Of a stretch of 64,000 nt of DNA, positions 42,237 through 53,766 are shown piece by piece. The stretch's first letter is position 1, and each line of letters begins with the position of its first letter. This DNA is from Cytidiella melzeri. Its lineage: Eukaryota > Basidiomycota > Agaricomycetes > Polyporales > Irpicaceae. Both the position numbers and the translations under genes were made by a program. The notes beneath the pieces were generated by a model. It worked only from the letters and a program-made list of their open reading frames with translations. It had not been told where the DNA came from and did not search any database. The stretch covers positions 124,001 to 188,000 of the forward strand of contig JABYQR010000029.1 in the NCBI GenBank assembly GCA_022592445.1. The letters are read 5' to 3'.

Positions 42237-43214
42237 ATGACAGCCATGCAGTCTGCTGAAAATGCAAAGGAGCACACTTCGTTGGCACAGAGCAGCGATG
42301 GTTGTATCTCCGCAAACGATGATCAGCCTGTCGCGCTACCCGTGATCCTTCCCGACCCGTCACCGCCACAACGACAAAATTCTTCCACCCCATTCTGCGG
42401 CGTGCACTCTCAGAGCACGGGCACAAGGTGCTTGGCTACGGCTACATCCGCTCACGATGTCGAAGCAAAAAAGATCCAGGACTACAAGGAAGACATCAAC
42501 ATAATTGTGACTTTTGTGCGTCATAATGTTCCAATGAGCAACTCGCGAGGTTGATTGTACTCATAGGCTGGTCTTTCCTCAATCGTTATGACTGCGTTTC
42601 TTGCCAAGTCATATGAAGGTCTCACCTCTGACCCGAACGACATCGTCATCATGCTCCTGGAACAGGTCGCCTTTCAAACACATTCGTATGTTATAAGCGC
42701 CGGGTTCCTGAATTCGACTGCACCTCCTCTCTTCAATGCCCTACCAGTCTTTCAACCACCCGTAAACGCTATACGTATCAACGTCCTGTGGACTGCAAGC
42801 TTGACGCTCAGTCTTATCAGCGCATCGTTCGGCATTTTGGTCAAGCATTGGCTTCGCGAGTACCTCGTGGGGAACTACTACGCTTCATCCCAAGTATACC
42901 ACCTCCGTGTACGCCATTCTCGCAAGTCAAGCTTAGAGGACTGGAAGATGTACGAGATTGCGGGAGTGTTACCTCTGCTAATCCAGTTCTCTCTGGCGCT
43001 ATTCTTAATCGGACTGTGCTTCTTCACGGCGGAGGTGCATAGCTCAGTAGGCCACACGACTCTTCCACTCGTGGCGGGATGGGGGTTCCTTTTCCTAGCT
43101 GCCTCTTTCTTACCCGCCTTGTCACCTCGCTGCCCGTACAAGACACCTATCTTGAGCTCTGCGATCGCGGAGCTGCGAAAGATGATTTCTGGAGTCGTAG
43201 GAAGTGCGCGGTGA
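42237..43214 (+). CDS. DUF6535 multi-pass membrane protein
   Basis: DUF6535 proteins form large families in mushroom-forming fungi, with unknown function. Exon 1 (from Met at 42237, MTAMQSAENAKEHTSLAQSS) is polar and ends EDINIIVTF. Intron 42516-42566 (GTGCGT...CATAG, 51 nt) joins it to AGLSSIVMTAFLAKSYEGLT, giving the family's characteristic I(V)TFAGLxSxVxTAFLxxSY start. Next follow VAFQTHSYVI, PPVNAIRINVLWTASLTLSL, SASFGILVKHWLREYL, then EIAGVLPLLIQFSLALFLIG and LVAGWGFLFLAASFLPALSP. Four hydrophobic helices are clear. It is about 308 residues and shorter at the C-terminus than many relatives. It sits inside the transposon island, which fits the accessory nature of the family. Confidence 0.75.
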
Positions 43215-43744
43215 TAGGTGTATATGAGCACAACGCGTTCAAGTTGCGTAGCAATGCACAGTACTCATGAAACTCCATACTAGTCGAAGCATGAGATGAT
43301 TGGTTTCTTTTAGTTTACTGTACTCGAAGGGCCTGCGGCGAGGTTGAAACTATCAAGATAGTGGCTGTTCAATCGCTCAGTGCACCGAGTAGGAGCGAGT
43401 TTCCCCCTGTCCGATATTACATGTTTTGGTTCTGTCAGGTATGAAGCCCAAATAAGGGCAAGGTGGGATGAGGGATGAGACAAAGCATGGAGTCGGCTAC
43501 CCAATAGGCTGCCTTGAAACAAGATGTTGGCTCCAGCGATTGATTCTTGGTAAGATAGGCTAGTGCTCTGCAAAAATACCATTATAATGCAATATAATCT
43601 CGGAATATCATTAAATACCCATTAAATACTCGCTTGTGGAAATGTTTTAGAATACGATTACCGTTAAATACAATACAATACATTACAATACAATACAGTA
43701 CTATTCCTGTATTTAATGGTATTCTAGAATATTATGCATGTGAC
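43215..43744. other. Spacer with an ATACAATACA-type simple repeat
   Basis: 530 bp. At 43650-43710 there is an ACAATACAATACATTACAAT microsatellite-like run embedded in AT-rich sequence with TTAAATAC/ATTAAATA repeats. It directly precedes the 180-bp tandem array. No gene supported. Confidence 0.45.
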
Positions 43745-44525
43745 AAGTTTTGAGCACATGCATGTATGTACAGCCTCTTTCCTACAATTTGCACTGTTCA
43801 TGCACCCATACACAGTTTTTCAATGCTGCATAGCTACCTTAATCATTTGCACTGCCTTTGTTTTGCACTGCTCATGTACTCATACACATTTGTTGATGTT
43901 CCAGCTATGTTTTTTTATCTTTGTCTCTCCACTTATACAGACTGTTCCCTATGTTTTTCACTGCTCATGCACCTATGTTCAAGTTTTCATGTTGTGTAGC
44001 TACCTTAATCATTTGTACTGCCCCTGTTTTGCACTGCTCATGGATTCATACATGTTTCATAGTGTTGCAACTATGTGTTCCAGCTATGTTTGTGTGATCC
44101 TTGTCTCTCCACTTATACAGACTGTTCCCTATGTTTTGCACTACTTATGCATCTATATACAAGTTTTCATATTGCATAGCTACCTTAATCATTTATACTG
44201 CCCCTGTTTTACACTGCTCATAGATTCATACATGTTTCAAAGTGTTGTCAATATGTGTTCCAGCTATTTTTGTGTGATCTTTGTCTCTCCACTTATGCAG
44301 ACTGTTCCCTATGTTTTGCACTGCTCATGCATCTGTGTACAAAATTTTCATGTTGCGTAGCTACCTTGATCATTTGTACTGCCCCTGTTTTGCACTGCTC
44401 ATGGATTCATACATGTTTCATAGTGTTGCAACTATGTGTTCCAGCTATGTTTGTGTGATCTTTGTCTCTCCACTTATACAGACTGTTCCCTATGTTTTGC
44501 ACTGCTCATGCACCTATGTACAATG
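43745..44525 (+). repeat. 180-bp tandem repeat array, about 4.3 copies, open in frame
   Basis: TTGTCTCTCCACTTATACAG recurs at 43921, 44101, 44281 and 44462, a period of 180, 180 and 181. Copies share CAGACTGTTCCCTATGTTTT, CTTAATCATTTGTACTGCCC and TGCACTGCTCATG. Because 180 is a multiple of three, a long frame (43734-44360) translates to a 60-residue Cys/Tyr/Phe-rich repeat (VSPLIQTVPYVLHCSC). Codon use and lack of homology argue for a minisatellite rather than a protein. The last unit abuts the hAT remnant at 44522. Confidence 0.85.
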
Positions 44526-45181
44526 AAAACCATCTCAGTAGTTGTCATCTTGATGCACGCTTTTCAGCTCCAAATCTGCATAAGGCATTGTCCATGGCAC
44601 TTGCAAAGCTTGATAAGCATATGCAGATTGCGTTGAAGAAAAAGTTCCCCCTTCTAGCTGCTGGTAAGTACATATACACTGGGATATTTAGGCTGAATTG
44701 ACATGACTCTGCAACCACAGTCCTTCATCCGTCTATCCGGCTGAAGTATTTTGAGACAGCAGATTGGGATCAGGCAGTAGCAGCTCAAGCAGAGCGTCTT
44801 CTCAGAGAGGTTTATACCCAGTATTCTTCTGCTCTTGCCACAACCTTGCAGTCTGCCAACACACCCACATCTGCACAGCCAGCCAACAAGTCAATTTTTG
44901 CATCTGCAATAGCCTTTGCATCAGTCACATCAGCTGCTCATTGGGAGACTGAGATAGAGCTTTACCTCAGTGGTGCACATTCTCCTCAGGATGATGAGGA
45001 TGTACTCACTTGGTGGAAGGTATGTACCACATTTAACAAAAAATTGTGGTCCTTGCTAACCAACTTGCCTATGTAGAGTCATGCAAAGGTCTTTCCCACC
45101 CTCTCTCACATTGCACGAGACATTCTTGCAATTCCTGGCGTCAGTGTCTCAGTTGAGAGGCTATTCTCATCATGCAAGCAC
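44522..45181 (+). pseudogene. hAT transposase C-terminal fragment, cut by the copia element
   Basis: Spliced + strand coding reads ALSMALAKLDKHMQIALKKK, FPLLAA, (intron about 44664-44720), VLHPSIRLKYFETADWDQAV, AAHWETEIELYLSGAH, EDVLTWWK, (intron), SHAKVFPTLSHIARDILAIP and GVSVSVERLFSSCKH. This is the hAT C-terminal dimerisation domain up to its conserved S-x-ERxFS motif. It then stops where the copia element starts (45182). Everything upstream of the last third of the transposase is missing, replaced by the tandem array. It is a different hAT lineage from the one at 35150. Confidence 0.75.
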
Positions 45182-45199
45182 ATAGTGAAACACTCCCCT

Positions 45200-48100
45200 T
45201 CAAGCCTGAACATGAAGTAGTTCATTGAAGTACTTGAGTTTTTCGAGAGGTAGTGCTTTAGTAAGGGTATCAGCACGTTGATCGGCAGAAGGTACGTGGT
45301 GCACAGTGATGTACCCTTTAGTTACACAATCGCTGATGAAGTTCTTGCGAATGTTAAAGTGTTTAGTACGTTGAGAGTGTTGTTCCTCGGGGGAACAAAC
45401 AATCACAAGAGTTGACACGCTGTCGGTGTACAGCTTGACAGGGTCCATAGTGCAGTTAAGTATTTCATCTATGAGGCTCTTCAAATAGATGGCCTCTGTG
45501 GATGCATGAGCGAGTGCGTACATTTCGGCTTCGGTGACCGATAAAGTTACAAGTGAACCGCGCTTACTTGACCAAGAGATAAGCGAGTCGTTGTATGTGA
45601 AGGTGTAGCCCATTATTGGTTTATTGCCGTACGTAGTCATACCATCAGAGTCAGCATAACCCACGAGTGAAGTAGAAGTAGGGCTGGCTTGGTTTCCTAG
45701 GACAAGCCAGTAGTTGTACGTTCCCTTGAGGTAAAGGTAACACTGTTTAGCTGCAGCGTAGTGTTCCTTAGCAGGGTCAGATAAGTATCGTGCTAGTTGA
45801 CCAGTGCAATAAGCAATGTCTGGCCGAGTACTGTTGGCGACGTAGCGTAAGCCATCAACAAGAGACATGTAGTGTGTAATGGTGTCAGCGTCCTGACGTG
45901 GTTCAGTCACAGCACGGGGGGATAAGTTGTGCTTGTGTACCATTGGTGTACGGCGTGAATGTTTGTGGTCAAAGTTGTATCGCTTAAGTATGTTCAGGAT
46001 ATAATCCCTTTGACAAAGCTTGATAATGCCTGCGGCTTTATCATAAGCAACTTCCATGCCAAGCATCCAGTGGATAGTTCCACCGTTAGTAAGTTCAACA
46101 TGTTGTCTGAGTGCAATCTCAAATTTTTCGGCAACAGTAGTAGTGATAGTGCCGAGAGTAATGTCATCAATGTGGACAGCAAGTAGAAGTATGAGTTTAT
46201 CACCTTGATAGAGGTAGAAGACTGCGTTGTCAAATTCACAACGCTTCAGTCCAAGTGCAAAGAGTATGTCGCATAGTACTTTGTACCAACAACGTCCGGC
46301 TTGCTTAAGGCCGTAGATAGTCTTTCAAAGTTTTAGTACCCAGCCAGGTGGCAGGTTTGGAAGTAAGTCACCAGGAGGTGGACGAAGATAAAGGTCTTCA
46401 TCGTTGTGGATGTTACTGTATAAGTATGCGGACTTGATATCGAGCTGAGTGATCTCGAAGTGTAGTGAAGCCGCAAGAGTAAGTACAAATCGTAATGAAC
46501 TCATACGCGCAACAGGTGCAAATAAGTTGTTTGAGTAGTAATCAATACCGTCACGCTGGGAGTATCCTTGCGCGACAAGTCTTGATTTGAGTTTAGTGAC
46601 TTTGCCATGTTTGTATTTTGTTTTGTAGACAAAGCGCGAACCAGTGATGTTTGCATTTGGCGGAGGGATACAGTATTTCCAAGTGCCAAGTTGTTTGAGG
46701 GTATCAACCTCAGTTTTCATCGACTTGAGCCAGTCAATCTTGAGTGGATGGTTAAGTACGTCTTTGTAAGTAACTGAATCACCGACGTCTTCAGCGTAGT
46801 ATGCATTGAATTCAGTCAAGTAGAAGGCAATGTTCGTATCAACTTCATCATAGTTTAAGCCTCGAGCTTTGCACGAAGGTTTAGGCTCTCTAGTAGTATG
46901 CCTAGGACCAGAAGGGTCAGGCTCGTCAATGTCCATGGGTTCGAAATGAGGATTCTCCTCGAGTTCAAGTTGTTTTTCAAGAGTAGGTTTTCCAATATTT
47001 GGTTCTTTCTCCCCTTCAATTTGTGCCGTAGAGTCAACAAATTGCAAGTTTTGTTTGACGCCTATGCGTATTCCGAAGTAAAAGTAGTGGCCTTTGGAAT
47101 ATTCAGCAAAGCCTATCCAAATGGTGCGCTTGCCTTTTGGCGCGAGTTTATTGGTTCGGTATTTGTCGTATACAATACACGGTTGACCAAACTCTTGAAG
47201 CGCATCAAGGTTTGCTTCAGTACCATAGTGTTTAAAGTAAGGAGTTTTATATTGAAGAGGAGCACGAGGAGTGCGATTATAGAGATAAACCACATGAAGC
47301 GCAGCGTACCACCATAACCGGTTCAGTAAAGCAGCCGTATGCAGGTTTACACAAACCAAGTTCATAATAGTCTGGTGTATGCGTTCAGCAACACCATTTT
47401 GTGCAGGAGTATCGTGCACAGTAAGTCGGGGTATAGTACCTTGTGACTTCAAGTAGTTTGTCATATTTGCACCAGTGAATACGCCATTGTTGTCAGATTG
47501 AAGGATCTTGACGTGAATATTGTATTGCGTAAGAAGCTCAGTAGAGAAGATAACCCATTGAGTGAAGGCATCATCTTTTGTTTTTAATGGTGCAAGTGTT
47601 AATCATCGAGTTGAGTCGTCGACAATAGTCGACCAGTACAGATAATGACCAGTAATCGACGCAGTGGGTAGTGGCCCAAAGATGTCGATATGAAAGTGAT
47701 CACCGAAGGAAGTAGCCAATGGCGAAGTACGAGCTTTGGGGACAGGAGTACAATGAATATTATTCAAGATACAGTCCTTGCACGGAGTTTCTGTGCGGTC
47801 AGTGATATGAGTAGTAATGATAAGTTTGGACGTTTCAAGTAGCTTGTTTATCTGGAAATAACTGATGTGACCGAGTTTTTTATGAAGTTCAAGCATTGTT
47901 ATACCAGACTTATGCACGCTTGCTAAAGAAGTCACGCGAGTAGAGTTGAGTGAATACAAATCGTGTATTTTTTGTATCACAGCTACACAAGACGCGTTCA
48001 AGTCATATATAGTACAAATATTTGAAAAGAAAGTGAAGCGATAATCAGAGTCCAATTTTGAAACACTGATAAGCGTGAATGGTAGCTGTGAGTTGTAGTA

Positions 48101-48760
48101 GACATTCTTTAGCATGAGTTGATTATGCGTACCATTTTCTTGTTCAACCTCCAGTACCATGTCGCCAGCGAGTTTGAGACTTATTTGCTCTGAGTTGGCG
48201 ACAGTAAGTAAAATAGTTGGTACAGAGTGAACGTTGAAAAGTAAGTCACGATATGGCATACAGTGTATATTAGCACCAGTATCAATGACATGAATGCACT
48301 TGTCAGACAACGAAGTTGCAAACAGTGGAAGTAAAGTAGAAGAAATGGTACAAATACTTACGTGCATCGTTACGTCCGAGTTGGACAGAGACTTAACCCA
48401 CGCGCTTGGGTGAGGGTGCTCGAGGACCTCATTGTCCGAGTCAGCAGTGGCGGTGACGTTGGCCATGAGGCCAGTAGCAGTGGAAGAGCCGGCAGCGGCG
48501 GACTCTTTCTTCTTGCCTTGAGCGGCGACGGTAGCAGATTTGCGAGTGATGCCCTTCTTTTTCATCGCAGCTTTGGACTTTTCAATCCAGGGCAGAGGGC
48601 AAGTTGGTGTCATGTGGCCAGGCTGACCACAGTTGAAGCAGTTGCCCTGACAAGAAGTGGAGGGCTTGCTCGACGAGTAGGGAGCTGCGGCCGCGCGAGC
48701 AGTAGTGGTGGTTTTGGTCGAGCGTTCGACCGCGGCCTTGCCCTTGGCGTGCAAAGCCAA
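45200..48760 (-). pseudogene. copia Pol polyprotein (protease, integrase, RT, RNase H) with two TGA stops
   Basis: In order: the zinc knuckle CFNCGQPGHMTPTC, the aspartic protease VIDTGANIHCMP, the pre-integrase LHKKLGHISYFQINKLLE, and integrase FHIDIFGPLPT, QSDNNGVFTGAN and QNGVAERIHQ (D, D, E all present). RT follows with VTKLKSRLVAQGYSQRDGID, ITQLDIKSAYLYSNI and LAVHIDDITLG (xxDD core). RNase H reads YCTGQLARYLSDP, LVGYADSDGMTT, SVTEAEMYALAHASTEAIYL and HHVPSADQRADTLTKALP. An in-frame TGA at 47603-47605 replaces the Trp of DDSTRW, and a second TGA at 46325-46327 sits just before KTIYGLKQAG. No frameshift was seen in pol, so decay is recent and limited, and both lesions are TGA. Confidence 0.85.
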
Positions 48761-48863
48761 AGGAGCGTGAGCTTTGTGCTTTGGGACGAAAGTGATAGGC
48801 CCCTTAGACTTGGAAGTCTTTGGGGGGTGCGTGAGTTGCCAGTTGGTAAACTCGCAACAAAGC

Positions 48864-50005
48864 TCAGCAATGAGCGCGTTGGCCTGTAGCGCAACTTCTC
48901 TTCAGCCGGAGTGGAAGAACGCATGCCAACCTCGTAGTTCTGGCGCGTAGCAGCGTAGGCAGGAGGGATAATCCCGACAATGGCAGCGTAGAAGATGTGG
49001 TCGGGATGTCAACGCCAGCAGCGATAAGCTTGCTGCAAATGTTGGTGGCATTGTCAAGCAGCTTGTCCATCTCATAGATTGGATGACAAAGGTGGAAGAG
49101 CTGGTAAATCTTGTTTGCGTCAGACACGGTTGTCTTCAGATTGTAATGTTCACGCAGCTTATCCATGAGTACGTGGGGCTTGTACTTGTTGAGATAGTTG
49201 GCCATGACCGAGTCAGAGATATGACCGGTCAGGACGTTGAAGACAGCCCGTGTAACCTCTTGAGGAAGGTCAGGCCACCTCGGAGTGTATGGAACTCCAG
49301 TATAGTTGACATAGCGGTCTCAACGCAGAATTTCCACATCAGCCAAGTGTCAGCCCCAGTAAGTTTGCCAACATCAGAGAAGGCTTTGTTAATGTCGCTG
49401 AGCGACATAGTGAAGTCGTTGTCACAGCCAGGTGGCACAGACAGAAGCTGCGACACTTTGTGTGTCGACCTAGTGCCTATGGAGCTAGGCGGCGGCGGCA
49501 GCGAGCCACCAGGAGAGCTACCCGGAGGAGGGGAAGTTGTTGGTCGGCGAGCAGGACGCTTCTCACATCGTCATCTAGGCCTCTCATCCTCATCCATACG
49601 GTTGTCATCACTGTCATCATCTCCTCCATGAGGGTGACGACAGCGATTGTCATCGCGAAGAGTATCAAAGGGGGTGCAACGGCGATCAGCTGGAGGAGCA
49701 GAGACATGGCGAGCACCTGGGATCGTTTCGGATCCTCAGAGCGAGATGAGTGGTTGTCGTTGTTACTGGGTTGGGGGGGAGTCGATGTCTGGGACATTAG
49801 AGGTGGATGGTCCAGCTGAGGGAGCATCGGTTTTTGTGACAGTAGTGGAAGACATCGAGGGAGTAGGAGTGAAAGTGGGAGTTGTCCTGCGAGTGGTTGT
49901 TCTTTGGCGGGGTTGAGCTCTGGTACCCCTGAGGAAGTTGGTTTGGTGTTGCTCTCTAGTGGAATGACAAAGTTGAACTTGATCAGCGAGATCAGAGCTC
50001 ATCAA
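48864..50005 (-). pseudogene. copia Gag region, frameshifted
   Basis: The frame from Met at 50005 (MMSSDLADQVQLCHSTREQH) leads into a Thr/Pro/Ser-rich N-terminus. Later blocks include MSLSDINKAFSDVGKLTGAD, TWLMWKFCVETAM, LPQEVTRAVFNVLTGHISDS, VMANYLNKYKPHVLMDKLRE, HYNLKTTVSDANKIYQLFHL and EMDKLLDNATNICSKLIAAG. These lie in different frames (breaks near 49270 and 48990), so Gag is broken. The order and spacing resemble the retrotransposon gag (UBN2-like) domain before the zinc knuckle. Confidence 0.6.
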
Positions 50006-50069
50006 CAGAGAGGAGTAGATATAGAAGTGAAGTAGAGTGAGGAAAATGAGCTTAGTTGGGGCTCATAAC

Positions 50070-50241
50070 CTTTTAACAAGGTATCAGTGGAGTTGAGAGC
50101 GTTGAGAGAGAAGACTGAGGTGGTGGTCACAGAGAGAGTTGGGGATCAAAAGCGATAGCTGTGCATTGATCAAAGTAAGTCTTATATACAGTAACTACGT
50201 TGCTAAGCGCGCGCTAAGTATGAAGACAGAATAGTGAAACA
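50070..50241 (-). repeat. Putative 5' LTR of the copia element
   Basis: Read on the minus strand it starts TGTTTCACTATTCTGTCTTC. It contains a palindromic TTAGCGCGCGCTTA, a TATA box (GTATATAAGACT) and a C/T-rich R-U5 end (CAACTCTCTCTGTGACC). It closes near CCTTGTTA, followed by GGTTATGAGCCC as possible primer site. The inner border is an estimate. Confidence 0.6.
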
Positions 50242-50259
50242 TGTATGACTCACATGTGT

Positions 50260-52328
50260 GTCTCAGGGCAATGTGTGCAATGACAGTGGTCTGCACATCT
50301 CTGCGATGACAGTTGAGCCACTGGCAAAGACTGTTGAAGCAAGCCCAGAGCAAGCTGCGTGTCTTAGAATGCCAATGTCAACAACCTTTGATGAAATCTG
50401 CCAGCCAACCTGGGCACCAGAGACCGTCAGTATGACAGACCATCAGCCCATGCAAATTGAGACACTCACATCTGTTCCTGAGGCTTCATTGGATTTCAAT
50501 CCAACCGTGACACCAGGGACACGGTCAAGCTTGGCTTTGCACAACAACTCCGATGCAGAGTTTGAGCGCCCTCCATCTGTTGCTGAAGCTCAAGCTGTAG
50601 CCCCGTTGGAAATCTGGACGCGGGCATTTGACTTTTGAAGGTGACAAGGGATTGCGGAGGCGGCTGGGACAGATGCAGATGTTCTTGTACAAATATGTTC
50701 ATGGGACAATGAGCTAGATCTCTGCATTGGTAAACACTATGCACAACACAGAGGCAAGTACTTCCATGGCAAGAAGACTCTGTGAGTGGACGAGACCCTC
50801 CTTGAAGAATTGTCAGGCACTCCTGTACAGCAGATTGGTCAACGGCTATTGGAACATATGCCTCCTCAATCAAAAACCCAACCTAGAAACTGAGATTCTT
50901 GACCACCTCCAAAATGTCGGGAAATTTGTCCGTGCGCAAGACATTGTTGACTTCACCGCTAGAGCAGACATCCAAGCAAATCATGAACTCACAAGAGCTG
51001 TTTGTATGTCAATGCCGCAGACCTGGATGTGCCGTCTTGACTATTGCTGGATGAAGAGCCCCCACAGACAATTTGTTGATGGACATGAGCGAGAAGATGT
51101 TGTGGCGTACCGAAACAAAGTTTTCCTCCCTGCCCTTGCTGATCTTGATCCCGACATTCTTCACTTCAATCTGGATGGCACAGTAGTTCCTATCCCTAAC
51201 AATACTCCCCTGCCGCGCAATTCACGAGTTGTCTACTGGTTCCATGATTAGTCAATGTTCTATGCCCATGATTGCCATATCATCCAATGGGTAAATAGGA
51301 GTGAAGAAGCGGTTCCTAGTGCCAAAGGTGAAGGGGCTTCATTGATGGTCACTGACTTTGTCTCAGCCAATTTTGGCTGGCTGCGTTCACCAGATGGCAT
51401 GGAATCTGCACGAGTTCTGTTCAAAGCCGGACTGGCCCACAATGGTTACTTCACTAACAATGACATTGTTGCTCAGCTAACTGCTGCCATGGACATCCTC
51501 CAGCAATACTATCCCAGAATGAAGCATGTCTTCTTTCTCAACAATGCAACAACTCACCTCAAGCATGCCAATGATGCTTTGTCAGCTCGTTGGATGTCTT
51601 TGAATCCAATGAAGGATGGCCATCCAATGTTTGACGTTGATATCAAGCAAAGCACACTTGCCGGTCAGACAAAGGTTTGAGTTCGGATGGCCGACAGACA
51701 GCTTGCAGACAGTTGCCCCCAGTCTTTGTATTACCCACCGGGACATCCCCGCGCAGGCATTTTCAAAGTGATGGCAACCATTCTTGGAGAATGTGGTATC
51801 AATGAGGTCTTTGTACAGAGTGCCCAAAGTTCAGGTGCCTGCTGCCCAGGCTTTTGTGCTGCTGCCGCAGAATCTTATATAATGAGCCAGATTTCAAGAA
51901 TGTCGAGATTGTAGTCGAGAAGCATTGTAGAGAGCAAGGGTTCAAGGTACTCTACTTACCAAAATTCCACTGTAAACTCAACCCAATTGAGCAATGCTGG
52001 GGTGTGGCAGAGCGAGAGTATTGGATGTTCCCTGACTTCTCACCCGAAGCTGACCTTGAGAGGAACATTGTTGCCACGCTGGACAGTATATCGGTGACTG
52101 ACATCTGCAAGTACATGTACAATTCTCGTGCTGCAAAGTTTTCTACTGATGTGCTTTGACATCCCTCGACTCAACAGATTTTATATTCATGCCAGCCGTT
52201 TCATGGACGGATATTGTCGCGGCTTGTCAGGCAAGCAAGCTGCATGGGCCGCAAAAAAGTACTGTGGCCATCGTGTTCTCCCTCACCACATCTATGCAAT
52301 TATGGACGAGGCCAGTGTTTCTCCATGA
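50260..52328 (+). pseudogene. Dead paralog of the DDE transposase at 25316-27938
   Basis: It is collinear with the intact enzyme: VDGHEREDVVAYRNKVFLPA, SEEAVPSAKGEGASLMVTDF, VSANFGWLRSPDGMESARVL, HLKHANDALSARWM, YLPKFHCKLNPIEQCWGVAE and LSGKQAAWAAKKYCGHRVLP. Lesions: the catalytic HDES block reads HD-stop-SMF (TAG at 51249-51251), the second catalytic Asp is changed (FLNNATTH where FDNAPTH is expected), and there are further stops and frame changes near 50636, 50790, 51678 and 51913. Orientation is opposite to the intact copy. The left end is lost at the copia border, while the right terminal repeat survives at 52537-52560. Confidence 0.85.
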
Positions 52329-52536
52329 TTCACTTCTATGCTCATTTACCATTTTTTTGTTGTGCCATATTGTTATGTTTTATGTGCTCTAGCTCTGCAC
52401 TGCATTGCAAATCCATCCGCGTAGTACAATGGTGTATCAAATCGTACTGTAGAAATTCTCCGATAACTACCTAACATTACCTGCCAACGTTGGCCGAAAG
52501 TCTTCCACGTGATTGTCACATTGTGACAGACGTAGT

Positions 52537-52560
52537 GGGGAGTGTACTGGGCCTATCTTA
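52537..52560 (+). repeat. Surviving right TIR of the dead DDE transposon
   Basis: GTACTGGGCCTATCTTA ends the element and matches the inverted ends of the intact copy (CAGTCCTGGGCCTATCTTA) with a small change. GTCACATTGTGACAGACGTA just inside corresponds to the subterminal palindrome GTCACAGTGTGAC of the intact copy. This fixes the right boundary of the transposon island. Confidence 0.75.
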
Positions 52561-53766
52561 CGTGACTGATCTCAGGCGTACTGAGTTGGGTAGCCATGAT
52601 ACTACAAAAGGTCAGAAAGGTGGGAGAGCGTTGCATAGAGTATCCTCCTTTATGTTTGCGGTTTCCGGTTATGATATATATAGGGGCCACAATCTGGATA
52701 ACCTTGGATATATCTTGTTTATATATATATATCTCCTGCTTCAGGGTCAAAAAAAGAAAAGAAAAACAAGGCATCCTTTCTACAGCTGGTTCCAAATCAA
52801 TGCTAGCCGGGTGTTTGAGAAATACCACCACATCTAGAGGGCATCAGATTGTGATCCGGTGTCCCATGCATTGCTGTACTGTCGCGGCAGAGCATTCAAG
52901 ATCTATATGTAACGCGTGCTGCAACAATGCTTTTTGTTGACTTATTTGTCGACGGGAGCCTCAACCGGTAACGCCATGGGTGAGGATGTTCGTCCTACAC
53001 TATAGAAATTCGTACGCGGGTCGCCGCTTGCGCAAGTGATGAGGTACGACATGAAAACTCATCTTAGCTCGTATACGGGTACAATGCTGACTCCTATGTT
53101 TCACGTGAAGATTGTGGCACTGCAGCTGGAACGCGAATCTCAAACTTCAGACACCAACATGAGTTTTGCGTGGTCCAGAACTTGTCGTTTGAAACACCCA
53201 CACGCTCGATGGCAATTCGAAACGCTGAAGCTGATGCCAGGATTTCACTGCCACGGTCCTTGAGTGCCCGCCGATAGTCATCAAGTTGACTGCACGATAC
53301 TGGCGAATGCCCACGGTGTTGGCACACGTACGTCCCCCCGACAGCACTGAACCAGGGTCGGGACCGGCCAGGAGTCGAGGCAAAAGAAAACATCTCGTTG
53401 AGTACGGTGTGTCTCGCGACGCCCAGGATGCCAAGCTTGATTTGATTGCGGTGCACGATAGGAGTCTCAGGGGTGTTTCAAGTTCCAGCACATAAATACC
53501 GCAGCTGGCGCACTGCTGACCCCCCAGCTCTGAGAGTTCCTCCTTCGTTCCTCCTTCTTGACTCCTTCTATCTTCCCACCCAACTCACGCAGAATAGCAC
53601 TGGTTGGTGCGTATCATCCCTCACTTGTTGAAAGCTCCTTGTCTGACGCATTTTGCAGCTCTTCTTGCCTTTATTCTTGTTTTCCGCATCCTACTTTCAT
53701 CCGCAACATTCATACCTACGCTCACACCAATTGCAACGTCGCATATTTTCCTAACTATTCCTCATC
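52561..53766. other. Intergenic region and promoter of the secreted-protein gene
   Basis: 1.2 kb. It includes an AT run (TATATATATATCTCC near 52722) and short open frames on both strands without recognisable products. ACATAAATACC at about 53490 may be a TATA box, followed by a C/T-rich leader (CCTCCTTCGTTCCTCCTTC) into the ATG at 53767. Confidence 0.35.

Larger units (their letters stand above)
45182..50241 (-). mobile_element. Decayed Ty1/copia retrotransposon with a 3' LTR reduced to 11 bp
   Basis: The domain order on the minus strand is gag with CCHC knuckle, protease, integrase, reverse transcriptase, RNase H, which is diagnostic for copia. A putative 5' LTR lies at about 50070-50241, starting TGTTTCACTAT. 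After the RNase H stop comes a purine-rich GAAGGGGAG and the same TGTTTCACTAT (45192-45182), where the copy ends abruptly. So the 3' LTR is truncated and no target duplication is visible. Confidence 0.8.

Noticed and set aside
43734..44360. A 208-codon protein gene across the 180-bp repeats
   Set aside because: No conserved domain, frame openness follows from the repeat period, and the sequence looks like a minisatellite; reported as a repeat.
52490..53495. Several 60-120 codon open frames on both strands
   Set aside because: Overlapping one another, no recognisable motif, no splice pattern; more likely promoter DNA.
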